DNA from: Spirochaetales bacterium
GTDB lineage: Bacteria > Spirochaetota > Spirochaetia > SZUA-6
Length of the DNA stretch: 39,460 nt
NCBI GenBank assembly: GCA_027021365.1
Contig: JALUUM010000029.1
Location: 1-39,460 of the forward strand
Reading direction: 5' to 3'
Shown: positions 1-7,471 of the stretch, piece by piece
Numbering within the stretch: position 1 is the first letter of the stretch
Layout: every line of letters begins with the position of its first letter
Notes under the pieces: model-generated
The model's database searches: none
What the model was told of the DNA's origin: nothing
Seen by the model: only the letters and a program-made list of their open reading frames with translations
Translations under genes and position numbers: made by a program

Positions 1-18
1 TGAGCCTCTTTCAAAAAC
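1..18 (+). repeat. Terminal inverted repeat of the IS, left end
   Basis: TGAGCCTCTTTCAAAAAC. It pairs with the reverse complement of 1459-1476 with three mismatches. Because the window starts here, the repeat may extend further left. Confidence 0.75.
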
Positions 19-190
19 AGGCTAAATCTGTATGGAACTAATTTTCATGAACAGAAATATCCAGATGTTTATTTGGAATTTATAGATGTACAAGCAAGAA
101 TAACCGTCAAAAAAGATAAAACTTGTGACAAACATAGTATTAGGGCATACCTATCCTACAAATACCCAGCGGAGTGTGGAAAAACGTGTG

Positions 191-1393
191 TTATTCCAAT
201 GCTTCGAGAGCAGGCAGAATAAAGTGTTGTAGAATCTTAATTGCCGCAAGACACACCACACCGGTCATCATACAAAAGGTGACCTTCTTATGACCACGAA
301 CCATGAGCTTTGATGGTAATAGCCAATCCTTAAGATGGGAGTTGGATCTCTCCACGGTTGATCGGATTCTAAATCGTTGTTTCATTGCCGGGTCCATCTG
401 CTTACGGGAATCTTTGCGGCGTTTATTATGGTCAATGAGTGCCACACGCCCCCGCCCTCCTATATAATCCCGAATCTCAGGAGCATCGTAGGCAGCATCC
501 ATGAGAGAATACAGGTGTGTAACATTCCTTTCAGTGAGCTTCTCCATGGGAATGGCTGTTTGTGAGTCATGCACATTGGCTCCGGTAACCACAGCAGTTA
601 CTGGTATGCCTGCATCTGTCACATCAAGATGAAGTTTATACCCTTTCCAGAACTGAATATTGCCCTGACTGTTCTTCTTACATCCCCATGCGCAGGCTCT
701 ATCCAGTTCCTTCAAAGCTTTACCACAACTCATTGAAAGTTGCCGAAAAAGACGTTTCTTCTGCTTTGCAGGCCTACTCTCTCCTTTTCGTGGACGACCC
801 CGTCTCCTTTTTGGCTTATTTTGGTTAACCACATTCTTTTTCTTGTTTGCCGGTTTCTCTCTGGCCTCTATTGCCGTAGAATCACGTGAAATATGCCCAA
901 CTAGTCGCCCTTCATGGTACTTTCGTACCATCTTGTAGAGTGTTTGTTCCATGATATGTTGATCTGAAAAGATTTTGAGCCGTCTGGAAAAGGTTGACGC
1001 ACTGGGAACATTGGAAAAACCACAAATCCTTCTTAAGCTTGAATCGCTTCTAAGCCGTTGTAGCAAATCTGTAGTACTCTCAATAGTGAAAAATGATTTT
1101 GCCAGAAATGCACGTATAATCGGTTGAGTTTCATATGGCTTCCGCCCTCTCCCCCTGTACCTAATCCCTAATATAGGAAGATGCTCTTCTATCACACGCA
1201 ACATTGCTAAAAATGCTCGGTGCTGTTCGGTAAGATATTCTTCAAAAATGTCTTGTAGATCAAAAGAAATGTCAAAGACTATCTGTGCACCACCAAGAAT
1301 TTCTGTTATACTTTTCATGGATAGGGTTTCTCCTTCCTTCTGATGTTTTTTTTTGTCAATCTCATCATATAGGAAAAGAGGGACTCTATCCAT
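191..1393 (-). CDS. IS5/IS1182-like DDE transposase
   Basis: A 400-residue transposase that should catalyse cut-and-paste movement of the surrounding IS. The N-terminal part (about 50-145) has the DUF772-like pattern GRGRKPYE...RAFLAKSFF...LRSDSSLRRICGF...PSASTFSRRL. The catalytic triad of the RNase-H-like fold can be placed at D171 (RDSTAIEAREKP), D299 (LMDAAYD) and E348 (RSTVERSNSHLKD). A basic stretch around 182-213 (KKK...RRRGRPRKG) interrupts the fold and may bind DNA. The gene looks intact. The start at 1393 has no clear ribosome binding site; an internal ATG at 1318, preceded by AAGGAG about eleven bases upstream, is an alternative and would give a 375-residue protein. Confidence 0.88.
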   Translation of the reverse strand: MDRVPLFLYDEIDKKKHQKEGETLSMKSITEILGGAQIVFDISFDLQDIFEEYLTEQHRAFLAMLRVIEEHLPILGIRYRGRGRKPYETQPIIRAFLAKSFFTIESTTDLLQRLRSDSSLRRICGFSNVPSASTFSRRLKIFSDQHIMEQTLYKMVRKYHEGRLVGHISRDSTAIEAREKPANKKKNVVNQNKPKRRRGRPRKGESRPAKQKKRLFRQLSMSCGKALKELDRACAWGCKKNSQGNIQFWKGYKLHLDVTDAGIPVTAVVTGANVHDSQTAIPMEKLTERNVTHLYSLMDAAYDAPEIRDYIGGRGRVALIDHNKRRKDSRKQMDPAMKQRFRIRSTVERSNSHLKDWLLPSKLMVRGHKKVTFCMMTGVVCLAAIKILQHFILPALEALE

Positions 1394-1458
1394 TAGTTTT
1401 GTCCAAAAAGAAAACCAAACTACTGAAAGCCCAACTTCAAAAAATCAGCTATAATACG

Positions 1459-1476
1459 ATTTTTGCAAGAGCCTCA
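1459..1476 (-). repeat. Terminal inverted repeat of the IS, right end
   Basis: Read on the minus strand this is TGAGGCTCTTGCAAAAAT, the partner of bases 1-18. It lies about 65 bases upstream of the transposase start, the usual position for the 5' end of an IS. Confidence 0.75.
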
Positions 1477-1723
1477 ATTGATTAGTATTTCTCTGATGTG
1501 AAACCAAGAAAGCAAACCGGTAATAAAGTGAAGTTCGTTAATAAAAATGAAACTTATAAAACGATCTATAAACCTTAATTTTATGGTAGCCAATTGGATT
1601 GACACAAAAGCGCAATGTAACAGACACAATGTTGCAATATAGAGAGAATTCCAATTTCTTAACAAAACCATTCAATAAATTTTTATTCTGCGCTTAAGAT
1701 ATACAATTGAAGTCAATTTGAGA

Positions 1724-1729
1724 TATAAT
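1724..1729 (+). promoter_or_regulatory. Possible -10 box before glycerate kinase
   Basis: A perfect TATAAT lies 20 bases before the start codon. I find no good -35 at 16-18 bases (only TACAAT at 1702-1707). The ribosome binding site AAGGA at 1737-1741 is seven bases before the ATG at 1749. The rest of 1477-1723 is AT-rich and shows nothing else that I recognise. Confidence 0.35.
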
Positions 1730-1748
1730 AACAGACAAGGAAAACACC

Positions 1749-3128
1749 ATGAACGGGGAAAATATATATCAGGACCTTAAGGAAATATTCTTTGCAGCGG
1801 TAAACAGAGTGGATCCATACAGGATGATAAAAAGACAGCTTTCTGTTAACAATAATACGCTAAGCATTTCCACGGAAAGGGAAACCTACAACTATGACCT
1901 TTCCGATTTCGAAAGAATTATTGTCCTCGGTGCCGGAAAGGCAACCGCAAAGATGGCCCTTGCCATGGAAGAGTTACTTGGCGAGCGTCTAACCGAAGGA
2001 CTTATCTCTGTCAAAGGAGGACACACGGAAGAGCTAAGCAAGATAAGAACCATAGAGGCAGGACACCCTGTTCCCGATGAGAATAGTGTTAAGGCTGCCA
2101 GGGAAATTGCAGCCCTTGCAAGAAAAGGCAATGAAAAAACCCTCTTCATAAACCTCATCTCAGGCGGAGGCTCGGCGCTCTTGAGCTATCCTCTTGAAAC
2201 AGAGAAAGTAAGGCTGACACTTAAAGAAAAGCAGGAGACGACCAAACTCCTGCTTGCCTCAGGTGCTGATATAACCGAAGTAAACTGCATAAGAAAACAT
2301 ATATCGGGAATCAAGGGCGGAAGACTTGCAAAACTGATGTACCCGGCAGCCTCCGTAAATTTGATTCTTTCCGACGTTGTCGGGGCCAGGTTGGATTCAA
2401 TAGCATCGGGACTCACGGTTGGGGACAGAACGACCTACCAGGACGCTTTCGGAATAATAGAAAAATACAATCTTACCGAAAAGGTACCACTGAATGTGAA
2501 GGAACTTCTAAAGCTCGGTCTTGAAGGCGAGATTGAAGAAACGCCGAAACCTGAAGACAAGCTTTTTGAAAAGGTCAGCAACATCCTGATCGGTACGAAC
2601 CTTCATGCAATTATCGCTGCTGCGAAGAGGGCCAAAGCTTTAGGTTACAATACGGTGACACTTTCATCCATGATAACGGGAAACGTAAGAGAGGCAGCCG
2701 GCTTCTACCTCGCTATAGCCAAGGATATCTCACGGGAAGAGCTCCTTGTTAAGAAACCTGCTGCAGTTATAGCAGGCGGCGAAACTACCGTTGTCCTGAA
2801 AGGCAGTGGCCTTGGAGGGCGTAACCAGGAAATGGCACTGTGGTTTTTGAAGGGGCTCTCCGAGGATGCGGAAGATACAGAGGATGCAAGAAATTCAGGG
2901 ATATACTTCCTCTCTGCGGGAACCGACGGGAACGACGGCCCAACCGATGCAGCCGGCGCCTTTGCCTCTTTTCAGGTTATGGAAAGGGCGGAAAGTATCA
3001 ACCTGAATTACGAGGAGTACCTTGAAAACAACGACTCGTATCACTTCTTCGAAAAGACAGGATTCCTCTTTAGAACCGGGCCCACCAATACCAATGTTTG
3101 CGATATCCAGGTCGTTATTGTCGTATGA
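1749..3128 (+). CDS. Glycerate 2-kinase (DUF4147/MOFRL family)
   Basis: A 459-residue protein of the GckA/TtuD-type glycerate kinase family, which phosphorylates D-glycerate to 2-phosphoglycerate with ATP and feeds it into lower glycolysis. The N-terminal Rossmann-like domain has GAGKA (61-65), GHPVPD (105-110) and the glycine-rich ISGGGSALL (137-145). The C-terminal MOFRL domain has GGRNQEMAL (356-364) and SAGTDGNDGPTDAAGA (389-404), and ends with the usual TNTNVCDIQVV strand. The length is normal for the family and the ATG at 1749 has an AAGGA site at the right distance. The gene stands alone and is convergent with the flavodiiron gene 25 bases downstream. The same family was once annotated as hydroxypyruvate reductase; kinase is the better-supported role. 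Confidence 0.92.
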   Translation: MNGENIYQDLKEIFFAAVNRVDPYRMIKRQLSVNNNTLSISTERETYNYDLSDFERIIVLGAGKATAKMALAMEELLGERLTEGLISVKGGHTEELSKIRTIEAGHPVPDENSVKAAREIAALARKGNEKTLFINLISGGGSALLSYPLETEKVRLTLKEKQETTKLLLASGADITEVNCIRKHISGIKGGRLAKLMYPAASVNLILSDVVGARLDSIASGLTVGDRTTYQDAFGIIEKYNLTEKVPLNVKELLKLGLEGEIEETPKPEDKLFEKVSNILIGTNLHAIIAAAKRAKALGYNTVTLSSMITGNVREAAGFYLAIAKDISREELLVKKPAAVIAGGETTVVLKGSGLGGRNQEMALWFLKGLSEDAEDTEDARNSGIYFLSAGTDGNDGPTDAAGAFASFQVMERAESINLNYEEYLENNDSYHFFEKTGFLFRTGPTNTNVCDIQVVIVV

Positions 3129-3153
3129 GAATGTTTGGCAAACAGCAGGAAGA

Positions 3154-4356
3154 TCAGGCTTGCTCTTTCAGGGCTCGTGCAAAGTTTCTTCCGAACTCCT
3201 CGCCTTTCTTGAGGTCTTCCGAATCGGGCTTGCCCAGAAAGACGTACGAGTCCAGAAGTTCCCATTTCCCCGGTTCCACAATCCTCTTTAGCTCACGAAG
3301 CGCACCACCGCTCCAGCCATAACTTCCGAAGATGGTAAGCTTTTTGTTTAGGACACGCTTCCTTATCGCCATCGAAACTGCATGTACCATTGGCGGGAAG
3401 CAAGCCCCTTCGTAGGTTGGAGCCCCTACCATAACACCGGCCTTTGTCCAAAGTGAGGGAAGCATGTAACTCGTATGAGTGCGAGCAACGTCGAATATCT
3501 CTACAGGCACACCTTCTGAGGATATTCCCTGAGCCACGGCATTCATCATTATCTCGGTATTCCCGTACATCGAGCCGTATAGGAGCGTCACCCCTATATC
3601 TCCGCTGCCACTGGCATACTCGGCCCATTTCCTGTAAAGTGAAATAATTTCAGCGGGGAATTTTCTCCATACCAGCCCGTGTGAGGGTGCTACAACCTTT
3701 ACCTCTTCTGCCGGAAGCTTCTCTATTGCCTTTAGAACAGGGCCCGAAAACTTCCCTACTATATTGACATAGTACCTAAGAGCCTCTCTCTTGTAGAAAT
3801 CTATGTTCTCACACTGGTCATCGAATATACTCCCCTGTAGCGCCCCGTAACTTCCGAAGCCGTCACAGGAGAAGAGAATACCCGTTTTTTCCTCCAATGT
3901 CATCATCGTCTCGGGCCAGTGAACGAAAGGAGTGTTGAAGAATTTAAGTTGATACTTGCCGAGCGACAGGGTCTCCCCATCCTCTATTGCTCTCACGTTT
4001 TCAGTGATGCCGTAAAAATTCTTAAGCATCTCCTTCGTCTTTGCCGTTCCCAGGATTGTCACATGGGGAGCAATCTTCCTGAACATCTGAAAAACGCCGG
4101 TGTGGTCCGGCTCCATGTGATTGATAACTATGTAATCGAGCCTTGAAAGCTCAATCAGCTCGGTCACATTGTCGAAGAATACGTCACTCTTTATTGCCTT
4201 GGAAAGATCGATTATAACCTTTTTTTCGTCGTTTATGAGGTAGGAGTTGTACGTGACTCCTTCATCGGTTATCGGCCAGATACCTTCGAAAAGATCTGTC
4301 GTCCTGTCATTTACGCCTATCCAGAAGATACCCGGTTTAATCTCTACTGCTGGCAT
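3154..4356 (-). CDS. fprA: FprA-type flavodiiron protein (O2/NO reductase)
   Basis: A 400-residue A-type flavoprotein, a cytoplasmic enzyme that reduces oxygen to water (or NO to N2O) at a di-iron site next to FMN and protects anaerobes from oxygen. The N-terminal metallo-beta-lactamase-like domain keeps the full ligand set: H80, E82, D84 and H85 in NHMEPDH, H146 in FVHWPE, D165 in SCDGFG and H226 in PSHGLVW. The C-terminal flavodoxin domain begins near 255 with the FMN loop GSMYGNTE (261-268). It lacks extra rubredoxin or reductase domains, so it needs an external electron donor, not encoded in this window. A strong AAGGAGGG site (4361-4368) fixes the ATG. It is the last gene of the operon that begins with the rubrerythrin-like gene, 26 bases after the protease gene. 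Confidence 0.95.
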   Translation of the reverse strand: MPAVEIKPGIFWIGVNDRTTDLFEGIWPITDEGVTYNSYLINDEKKVIIDLSKAIKSDVFFDNVTELIELSRLDYIVINHMEPDHTGVFQMFRKIAPHVTILGTAKTKEMLKNFYGITENVRAIEDGETLSLGKYQLKFFNTPFVHWPETMMTLEEKTGILFSCDGFGSYGALQGSIFDDQCENIDFYKREALRYYVNIVGKFSGPVLKAIEKLPAEEVKVVAPSHGLVWRKFPAEIISLYRKWAEYASGSGDIGVTLLYGSMYGNTEIMMNAVAQGISSEGVPVEIFDVARTHTSYMLPSLWTKAGVMVGAPTYEGACFPPMVHAVSMAIRKRVLNKKLTIFGSYGWSGGALRELKRIVEPGKWELLDSYVFLGKPDSEDLKKGEEFGRNFARALKEQA

Positions 4357-4382
4357 TATGCCCTCCTTCCATGCGTATGGTT

Positions 4383-5513
4383 CTATATTTGTTTTTCTAT
4401 ATATGCAATTCTCTCACCTATGGGAGGATGAGACATGAAAAGCACCTTTATCCATTTTCCGGGGTATGCATCACTCAAATTTCTGTTTGCAAGCCTTGCA
4501 AGCATACTTATAAAGGCCTCTTTTGAACCCGTGTATTTCAGAGCATATGTGTCCGCCTCTCTCTCAAAAATTCTCGATATGGCATTTGTAAGGATACCCG
4601 CAATGAACATCATAAGTGAAAAGACAAGGATAAAAGGAAAGATATTTTTGAGTATATGAACACCACCTTCGAAGAAAGAATGATAAGACTTGAGCATTAC
4701 AAGGTGAACGACGAAGGATATCACCGCTGTCAAAATTAGGTTGAGGAGGAGTAATTTAATGATATGGTTTTTCTTCCTGTGTGCAGCTTCATGAGCAATC
4801 ACCGCTGCTATCTCATCCACGGTGTAGTTGTCTATAAGGTTGTCATACAGAACTATCCTTCTCGTTTTGCCAAAACCTGTGAAAAACGCATTGTCGTGCC
4901 CGGTTTTTCTGGAAGAATCCTCCCTGTAGAATCCTATTACACGGATACCAGCCCTTTCCAGAATCTCCTTCAATTTCCCTGTCAGGTTCTCATCCCCTAT
5001 GGGTTCATACTTATGAAAGAGGGGTAGTATCACCACGGGAAAAATCATCGCCAGTATGCCCTCGAGAAAAAAGAGAGCTCCGGCAAAAACCAACCACCAC
5101 CATGGCCCGGTAAGCTTTACCACCCATCCCAGAAGAAGAAGAACGATCCAAGCGATTACTATTCCTATCAAGGTTGACTTAAGAAGGTCGGTAAGCCATC
5201 CTGTAAAACTCTGTTTCATAAAACCATACTTCTTTTCCAGCATGTATTCCGATTCGATACCAGGTATCAAAGATAACAGCTCTGCTCCCACAGCCAGTAT
5301 GGTGGCCCAGAGAAGGAACTGAAATAACGGGGGTAAGCCTGCCAGGTAATTGTAAACTCTATTTCCCGCGCCGTACATAACGAGAATTACCAGAATAACA
5401 AGCTCTGTAATCGAGGTAATGACAGACCAGAATCGTTTCCGGCGATTGTATTCCTTCGCCCTTCTCTGTTTTTCTCTGTCCAAAAGCGGGTGAATCTCGA
5501 TTTTTTCAGGCAT
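4383..5513 (-). CDS. M48 membrane zinc metalloprotease (Ste24/CAAX-protease-like)
   Basis: A 376-residue integral membrane peptidase. Hydrophobic segments lie at about 30-48, 62-85, 112-131, 137-165, 252-275 and 290-310. The zinc site is HEAAH (241-245), with the third ligand probably E317 in FEREAD. The block YMLEKKYGFMKQSFTGWLTD (90-109) and DNAFFTGFGKTRRIVLYDNLID (207-228) resemble the Ste24 branch more than HtpX. Bacterial Ste24 homologues are thought to work in membrane protein quality control; bacteria have no CAAX prenylation, so the usual name should not be read literally. The gene lies between two oxygen-defence genes with gaps of 19 and 26 bases, so it is very likely co-transcribed with them. 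Its own ribosome binding site is weak (GGAAAA), in line with translation depending on the operon. Confidence 0.9.
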   Translation of the reverse strand: MPEKIEIHPLLDREKQRRAKEYNRRKRFWSVITSITELVILVILVMYGAGNRVYNYLAGLPPLFQFLLWATILAVGAELLSLIPGIESEYMLEKKYGFMKQSFTGWLTDLLKSTLIGIVIAWIVLLLLGWVVKLTGPWWWLVFAGALFFLEGILAMIFPVVILPLFHKYEPIGDENLTGKLKEILERAGIRVIGFYREDSSRKTGHDNAFFTGFGKTRRIVLYDNLIDNYTVDEIAAVIAHEAAHRKKNHIIKLLLLNLILTAVISFVVHLVMLKSYHSFFEGGVHILKNIFPFILVFSLMMFIAGILTNAISRIFEREADTYALKYTGSKEAFISMLARLANRNLSDAYPGKWIKVLFMSHPPIGERIAYIEKQI

Positions 5514-5532
5514 ATTTTTCCGGGTTTCTTAT

Positions 5533-6015
5533 CTAGTACTCGTCCAGGTGGTTGAACTCGGCACCCTCGAGCCAGTTTTCGGGCCTCGAAACGAATTCTA
5601 TAATATTCTCGAGGAGAAAGTAATGCCGCTTTTCTTCCTCTGCAAGCTTTTCAAGTATCTCTTTCTGATACTCTGCATCGACCTCTTTCGCTTTTTCGAG
5701 GTAGTAACCCCTGCTCTTCTCTTCAAGTTCCTGAGCCTTCTTGAAGAGCTCGATATTTGAAGCGGGTTTCACAAACTCGTCTATCTTTTCCCGCATTTCG
5801 GAAAAAATATTCTTGGCACTTTCAATAACCTTCGTCTCCCGCATATCGGGATTTTCGTCTTTCAATTTCTTCAAGATTTCGTAGTGCTTCTGCTCGTCAT
5901 TTGCAAGCATTTCGACAATGGATTTCAAACCCTTGTTATTTGACTTGGAAGCTATCTCCAGATAGAACGCCTTACCGTCCAGTTCCATTTGCATTGCATA
6001 TTCGAATATATCCAT
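5533..6015 (-). CDS. Rubrerythrin-like ferritin-fold di-iron protein
   Basis: A 160-residue four-helix-bundle protein of the rubrerythrin/ferritin-like group, probably a peroxide-scavenging or iron-handling protein in the cytoplasm. Likely di-iron ligands are E11 (AMQMELDGKAFY), E41 and H44 (DEQKHYE), a glutamate near 98 (QELEEKSRGYY) and E128 and H131 (EEEKRHY). There is no C-terminal CxxC rubredoxin domain, so it is not a classical rubrerythrin and needs another electron donor. The reading frame is open upstream to 6042, but the strong AGGAGG at 6024-6029 would then lie inside the coding region; it sits eight bases before the ATG at 6015, which is therefore the start. It is the first gene of an operon with the M48 protease and fprA. 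Confidence 0.88.
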   Translation of the reverse strand: MDIFEYAMQMELDGKAFYLEIASKSNNKGLKSIVEMLANDEQKHYEILKKLKDENPDMRETKVIESAKNIFSEMREKIDEFVKPASNIELFKKAQELEEKSRGYYLEKAKEVDAEYQKEILEKLAEEEKRHYFLLENIIEFVSRPENWLEGAEFNHLDEY

Positions 6016-6041
6016 CTTTAAAACCTCCTGAAATATAAACA

Positions 6042-6070
6042 ATTATAAAATAAAGTCAATTTTCTATCAA
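6042..6070 (-). promoter_or_regulatory. Sigma70-type promoter of the rubrerythrin-M48-fprA operon
   Basis: On the minus strand: TTGATA (6065-6070), a 17-base spacer, then TATAAT (6042-6047), followed by the AGGAGG ribosome site and the start at 6015. This is the best-matching promoter seen in the window. Confidence 0.7.
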
Positions 6071-6127
6071 CAGCCAGTTTTTTACCATTCATCCTATGTA
6101 AAAAAAGCTTTTCTTTTAAAAAAAGTA

Positions 6128-6156
6128 TTGACAGTATTCGAATATTTGTATCAAAT
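6128..6156 (+). promoter_or_regulatory. Promoter for the amidohydrolase leader
   Basis: TTGACA at 6128-6133, a 17-base spacer, then TCAAAT at 6151-6156 (TATCAA at 6149-6154 is an alternative -10). A ten-base palindrome TATTCGAATA (6135-6144) sits in the spacer and could be an operator. The region between this and the rubrerythrin promoter (6071-6127) is AT-rich without other recognisable signals. Confidence 0.5.
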
Positions 6157-6187
6157 TACCGCAATTTAAGTGGGTACAAAGGCAATT

Positions 6188-6367
6188 ATGAATATAATCT
6201 TCAGAAAAAAGCTAAAGGATAAAACCATGGGGGAAAACCCCATCCTGATCACCATCCTCCTGTTTTTAGGGAGGATTATTTTTTTAAGAGTTGAAAAGAG
6301 GCCTGAACAGAATGTTCAAGCCTCTTTTTTTGCATGGAGGAAACTATGGCTTTTGAAAGAGAAGTAA
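6188..6367 (+). CDS. Possible leader peptide / small membrane protein reading through the attenuator
   Basis: A 59-residue ORF starts at an ATG with AAAGG (6178-6182) five bases upstream, stays open through three hairpins including both terminators, and ends 22 bases inside the amidohydrolase gene. The N-terminus is basic (FRKKLKDK), followed by a hydrophobic stretch (PILITILLFLGRIIFL) that could span a membrane once. I recognise no family. If translated, ribosomes would cover the terminator hairpins and could couple expression of the next gene to translation of the leader. It could equally be a chance ORF, since the hairpins explain most of the sequence. Confidence 0.25.
   Translation: MNIIFRKKLKDKTMGENPILITILLFLGRIIFLRVEKRPEQNVQASFFAWRKLWLLKEK
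6227..6243 (+). promoter_or_regulatory. Leader hairpin 1
   Basis: ATGGGG (6227-6232) pairs perfectly with CCCCAT (6238-6243) around a GAAAA loop. AGGAT at 6216-6220 could instead pair with ATCCT at 6242-6246 or with the first arm of the following terminator, so alternative folds are possible. Confidence 0.4.
6254..6285 (+). terminator. Intrinsic terminator 1 in the amidohydrolase leader
   Basis: ATCCTCC (6254-6260) pairs with GGAGGAT (6270-6276) around a nine-base loop; it is followed by TA and seven T residues (6279-6285). It lies between the promoter and the gene, so it can only act as an attenuator or as the end of a short RNA. Confidence 0.6.
6297..6331 (+). terminator. Intrinsic terminator 2 in the amidohydrolase leader
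   Basis: AGAGGCCTGAAC (6297-6308) pairs with GTTCAAGCCTCT (6314-6325) with one mismatch and a five-base loop, followed by an unbroken T-run (6325-6331). It ends only five bases before the GGAGG ribosome site (6336-6340) of the gene it would silence. Confidence 0.7.
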
Positions 6368-7413
6368 GGAACCAGGTCAAGAAATTAGGTGGTTGGTTTA
6401 ATGCTCATTCTCATCTTGATAGGGCATTTGTAATGGAACCAAGATACGTGGAACATGCTGATATGGACCCATGGGAAATATCAACATATCCATTAGAGAT
6501 AAAACAACATACCACAGGCACACTTCATGATGGCATTGCCTATTCCAGTGAATCATTAAAAGCCAGAATTTCAAAGGCGCTTGAAAAAAGTATTACTCTT
6601 GGCACAAGGAGAATCGACAGTTTTATCGATGTGACCGCAGATTCTGTTAAACTTAAAGCACTGAATGTCGCTCTTGAGTTAAAGGATAAGTATAGAAAGA
6701 GAATAGATTTTAGAGTCGGTGCATACCCTATTTTTGGATTTAAAGAAACAGAAAGAGAAAGATGGAAGATATTTACAGAAGGAGCAAGCAGAGCAGATTT
6801 TATTGGCACTCTCCCTGAACGTGATATAAGAAAAGGGCACATTGGTTTTAAAGAACATTTCAGGAGAGTAATAGAACTTGCCAACTCACTTGACTTTAAA
6901 GAGGTACATTTTCAAGTTGATCAAACAAACCATCCTGAAGAGAATGGGACTGAAACACTCATAGAGGCTGTCCGTTGGTTAAGACCTGATAGTTCAGCCT
7001 TCAGGGAAAAAAGAGAACCTACGATTTGGGCTGTTCATGCACTTTCAATTGCATCTTATGAAGAAGAAAGATTTCAAAAAGTATTGGAGGGGCTTAAAGA
7101 GACGAATATTGGAGTAATAGTTTGCCCTAGCGCTACATTATCAAATAAACAGAACAGAAATGTGAAGGTTCCCATGCACAACAGTATTACACGGGTTCTC
7201 GATATGTTACTCGCCGGGATTAAAGTAAGAATCGGTACGGATAATGTTGAAGATTTCTTTCTACCAACCGGAGATCTCGATTTATACAAAGAGGTAAGAG
7301 ATGCAGCAAATGCTCTAAGATTTTACAATTTCACTACATGGGCAAAAATTGCTACCGGAACACAATTAAATGAGATAGACAAATTGAAGATTAAGAATGC
7401 CTTAAAAAATTAA
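6346..7413 (+). CDS. Amidohydrolase-superfamily deaminase/hydrolase (cytosine-deaminase-like)
   Basis: A 355-residue metal-dependent hydrolase. The first metal motif is HSHLD (H21, H23); further candidate ligands are H188 in VHFQVDQ, H231 in VHALS and D299 in IGTDNVEDFF, the order seen in the cytosine deaminase / COG0402 branch. The canonical HxH-type third motif reads HFQ here, so metal binding may differ. The substrate cannot be read from sequence; deamination of a pyrimidine-like ring or hydrolysis of a cyclic amide are both possible. An ATG at 6334 is in frame, but GGAGG (6336-6340) lies after it and six bases before the ATG at 6346, which I choose. No metabolic partner sits beside it; it converges on nrdG. 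Confidence 0.75.
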   Translation: MAFEREVRNQVKKLGGWFNAHSHLDRAFVMEPRYVEHADMDPWEISTYPLEIKQHTTGTLHDGIAYSSESLKARISKALEKSITLGTRRIDSFIDVTADSVKLKALNVALELKDKYRKRIDFRVGAYPIFGFKETERERWKIFTEGASRADFIGTLPERDIRKGHIGFKEHFRRVIELANSLDFKEVHFQVDQTNHPEENGTETLIEAVRWLRPDSSAFREKREPTIWAVHALSIASYEEERFQKVLEGLKETNIGVIVCPSATLSNKQNRNVKVPMHNSITRVLDMLLAGIKVRIGTDNVEDFFLPTGDLDLYKEVRDAANALRFYNFTTWAKIATGTQLNEIDKLKIKNALKN

Positions 7414-7471
7414 TAATGGTGTTTGAAAAAGCAATGTTCCTTGGAGGCAGTCTCTTAATGATTTTTCATCA

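Larger units (their letters stand above)
1..1476 (-). mobile_element. Complete IS5/IS1182-like insertion sequence
   Basis: The two ends of this segment are imperfect inverted repeats: TGAGCCTCTTTCAAAAAC reads inward from base 1 and TGAGGCTCTTGCAAAAAT reads inward from base 1476 on the other strand (15 of 18 positions agree). Between them lies one intact DDE transposase gene on the minus strand, with about 190 bases of non-coding DNA after its stop. The left end coincides with the first base of the window, so the left flank and any target-site duplication cannot be examined. The family label comes from the transposase; the exact IS group is inferred. Confidence 0.85.

Noticed and set aside
1474..1671. 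65-residue minus-strand ORF between the IS and glycerate kinase
   Set aside because: No ribosome binding site, no recognisable motif, AT-rich intergenic DNA; it begins away from any promoter and runs into the IS end.
6163..6345. Known riboswitch classes (purine, TPP, preQ1, ZTP, fluoride, guanidine) in the amidohydrolase leader
   Set aside because: None of the conserved core sequences of these classes is visible; kept only as an unassigned attenuator.
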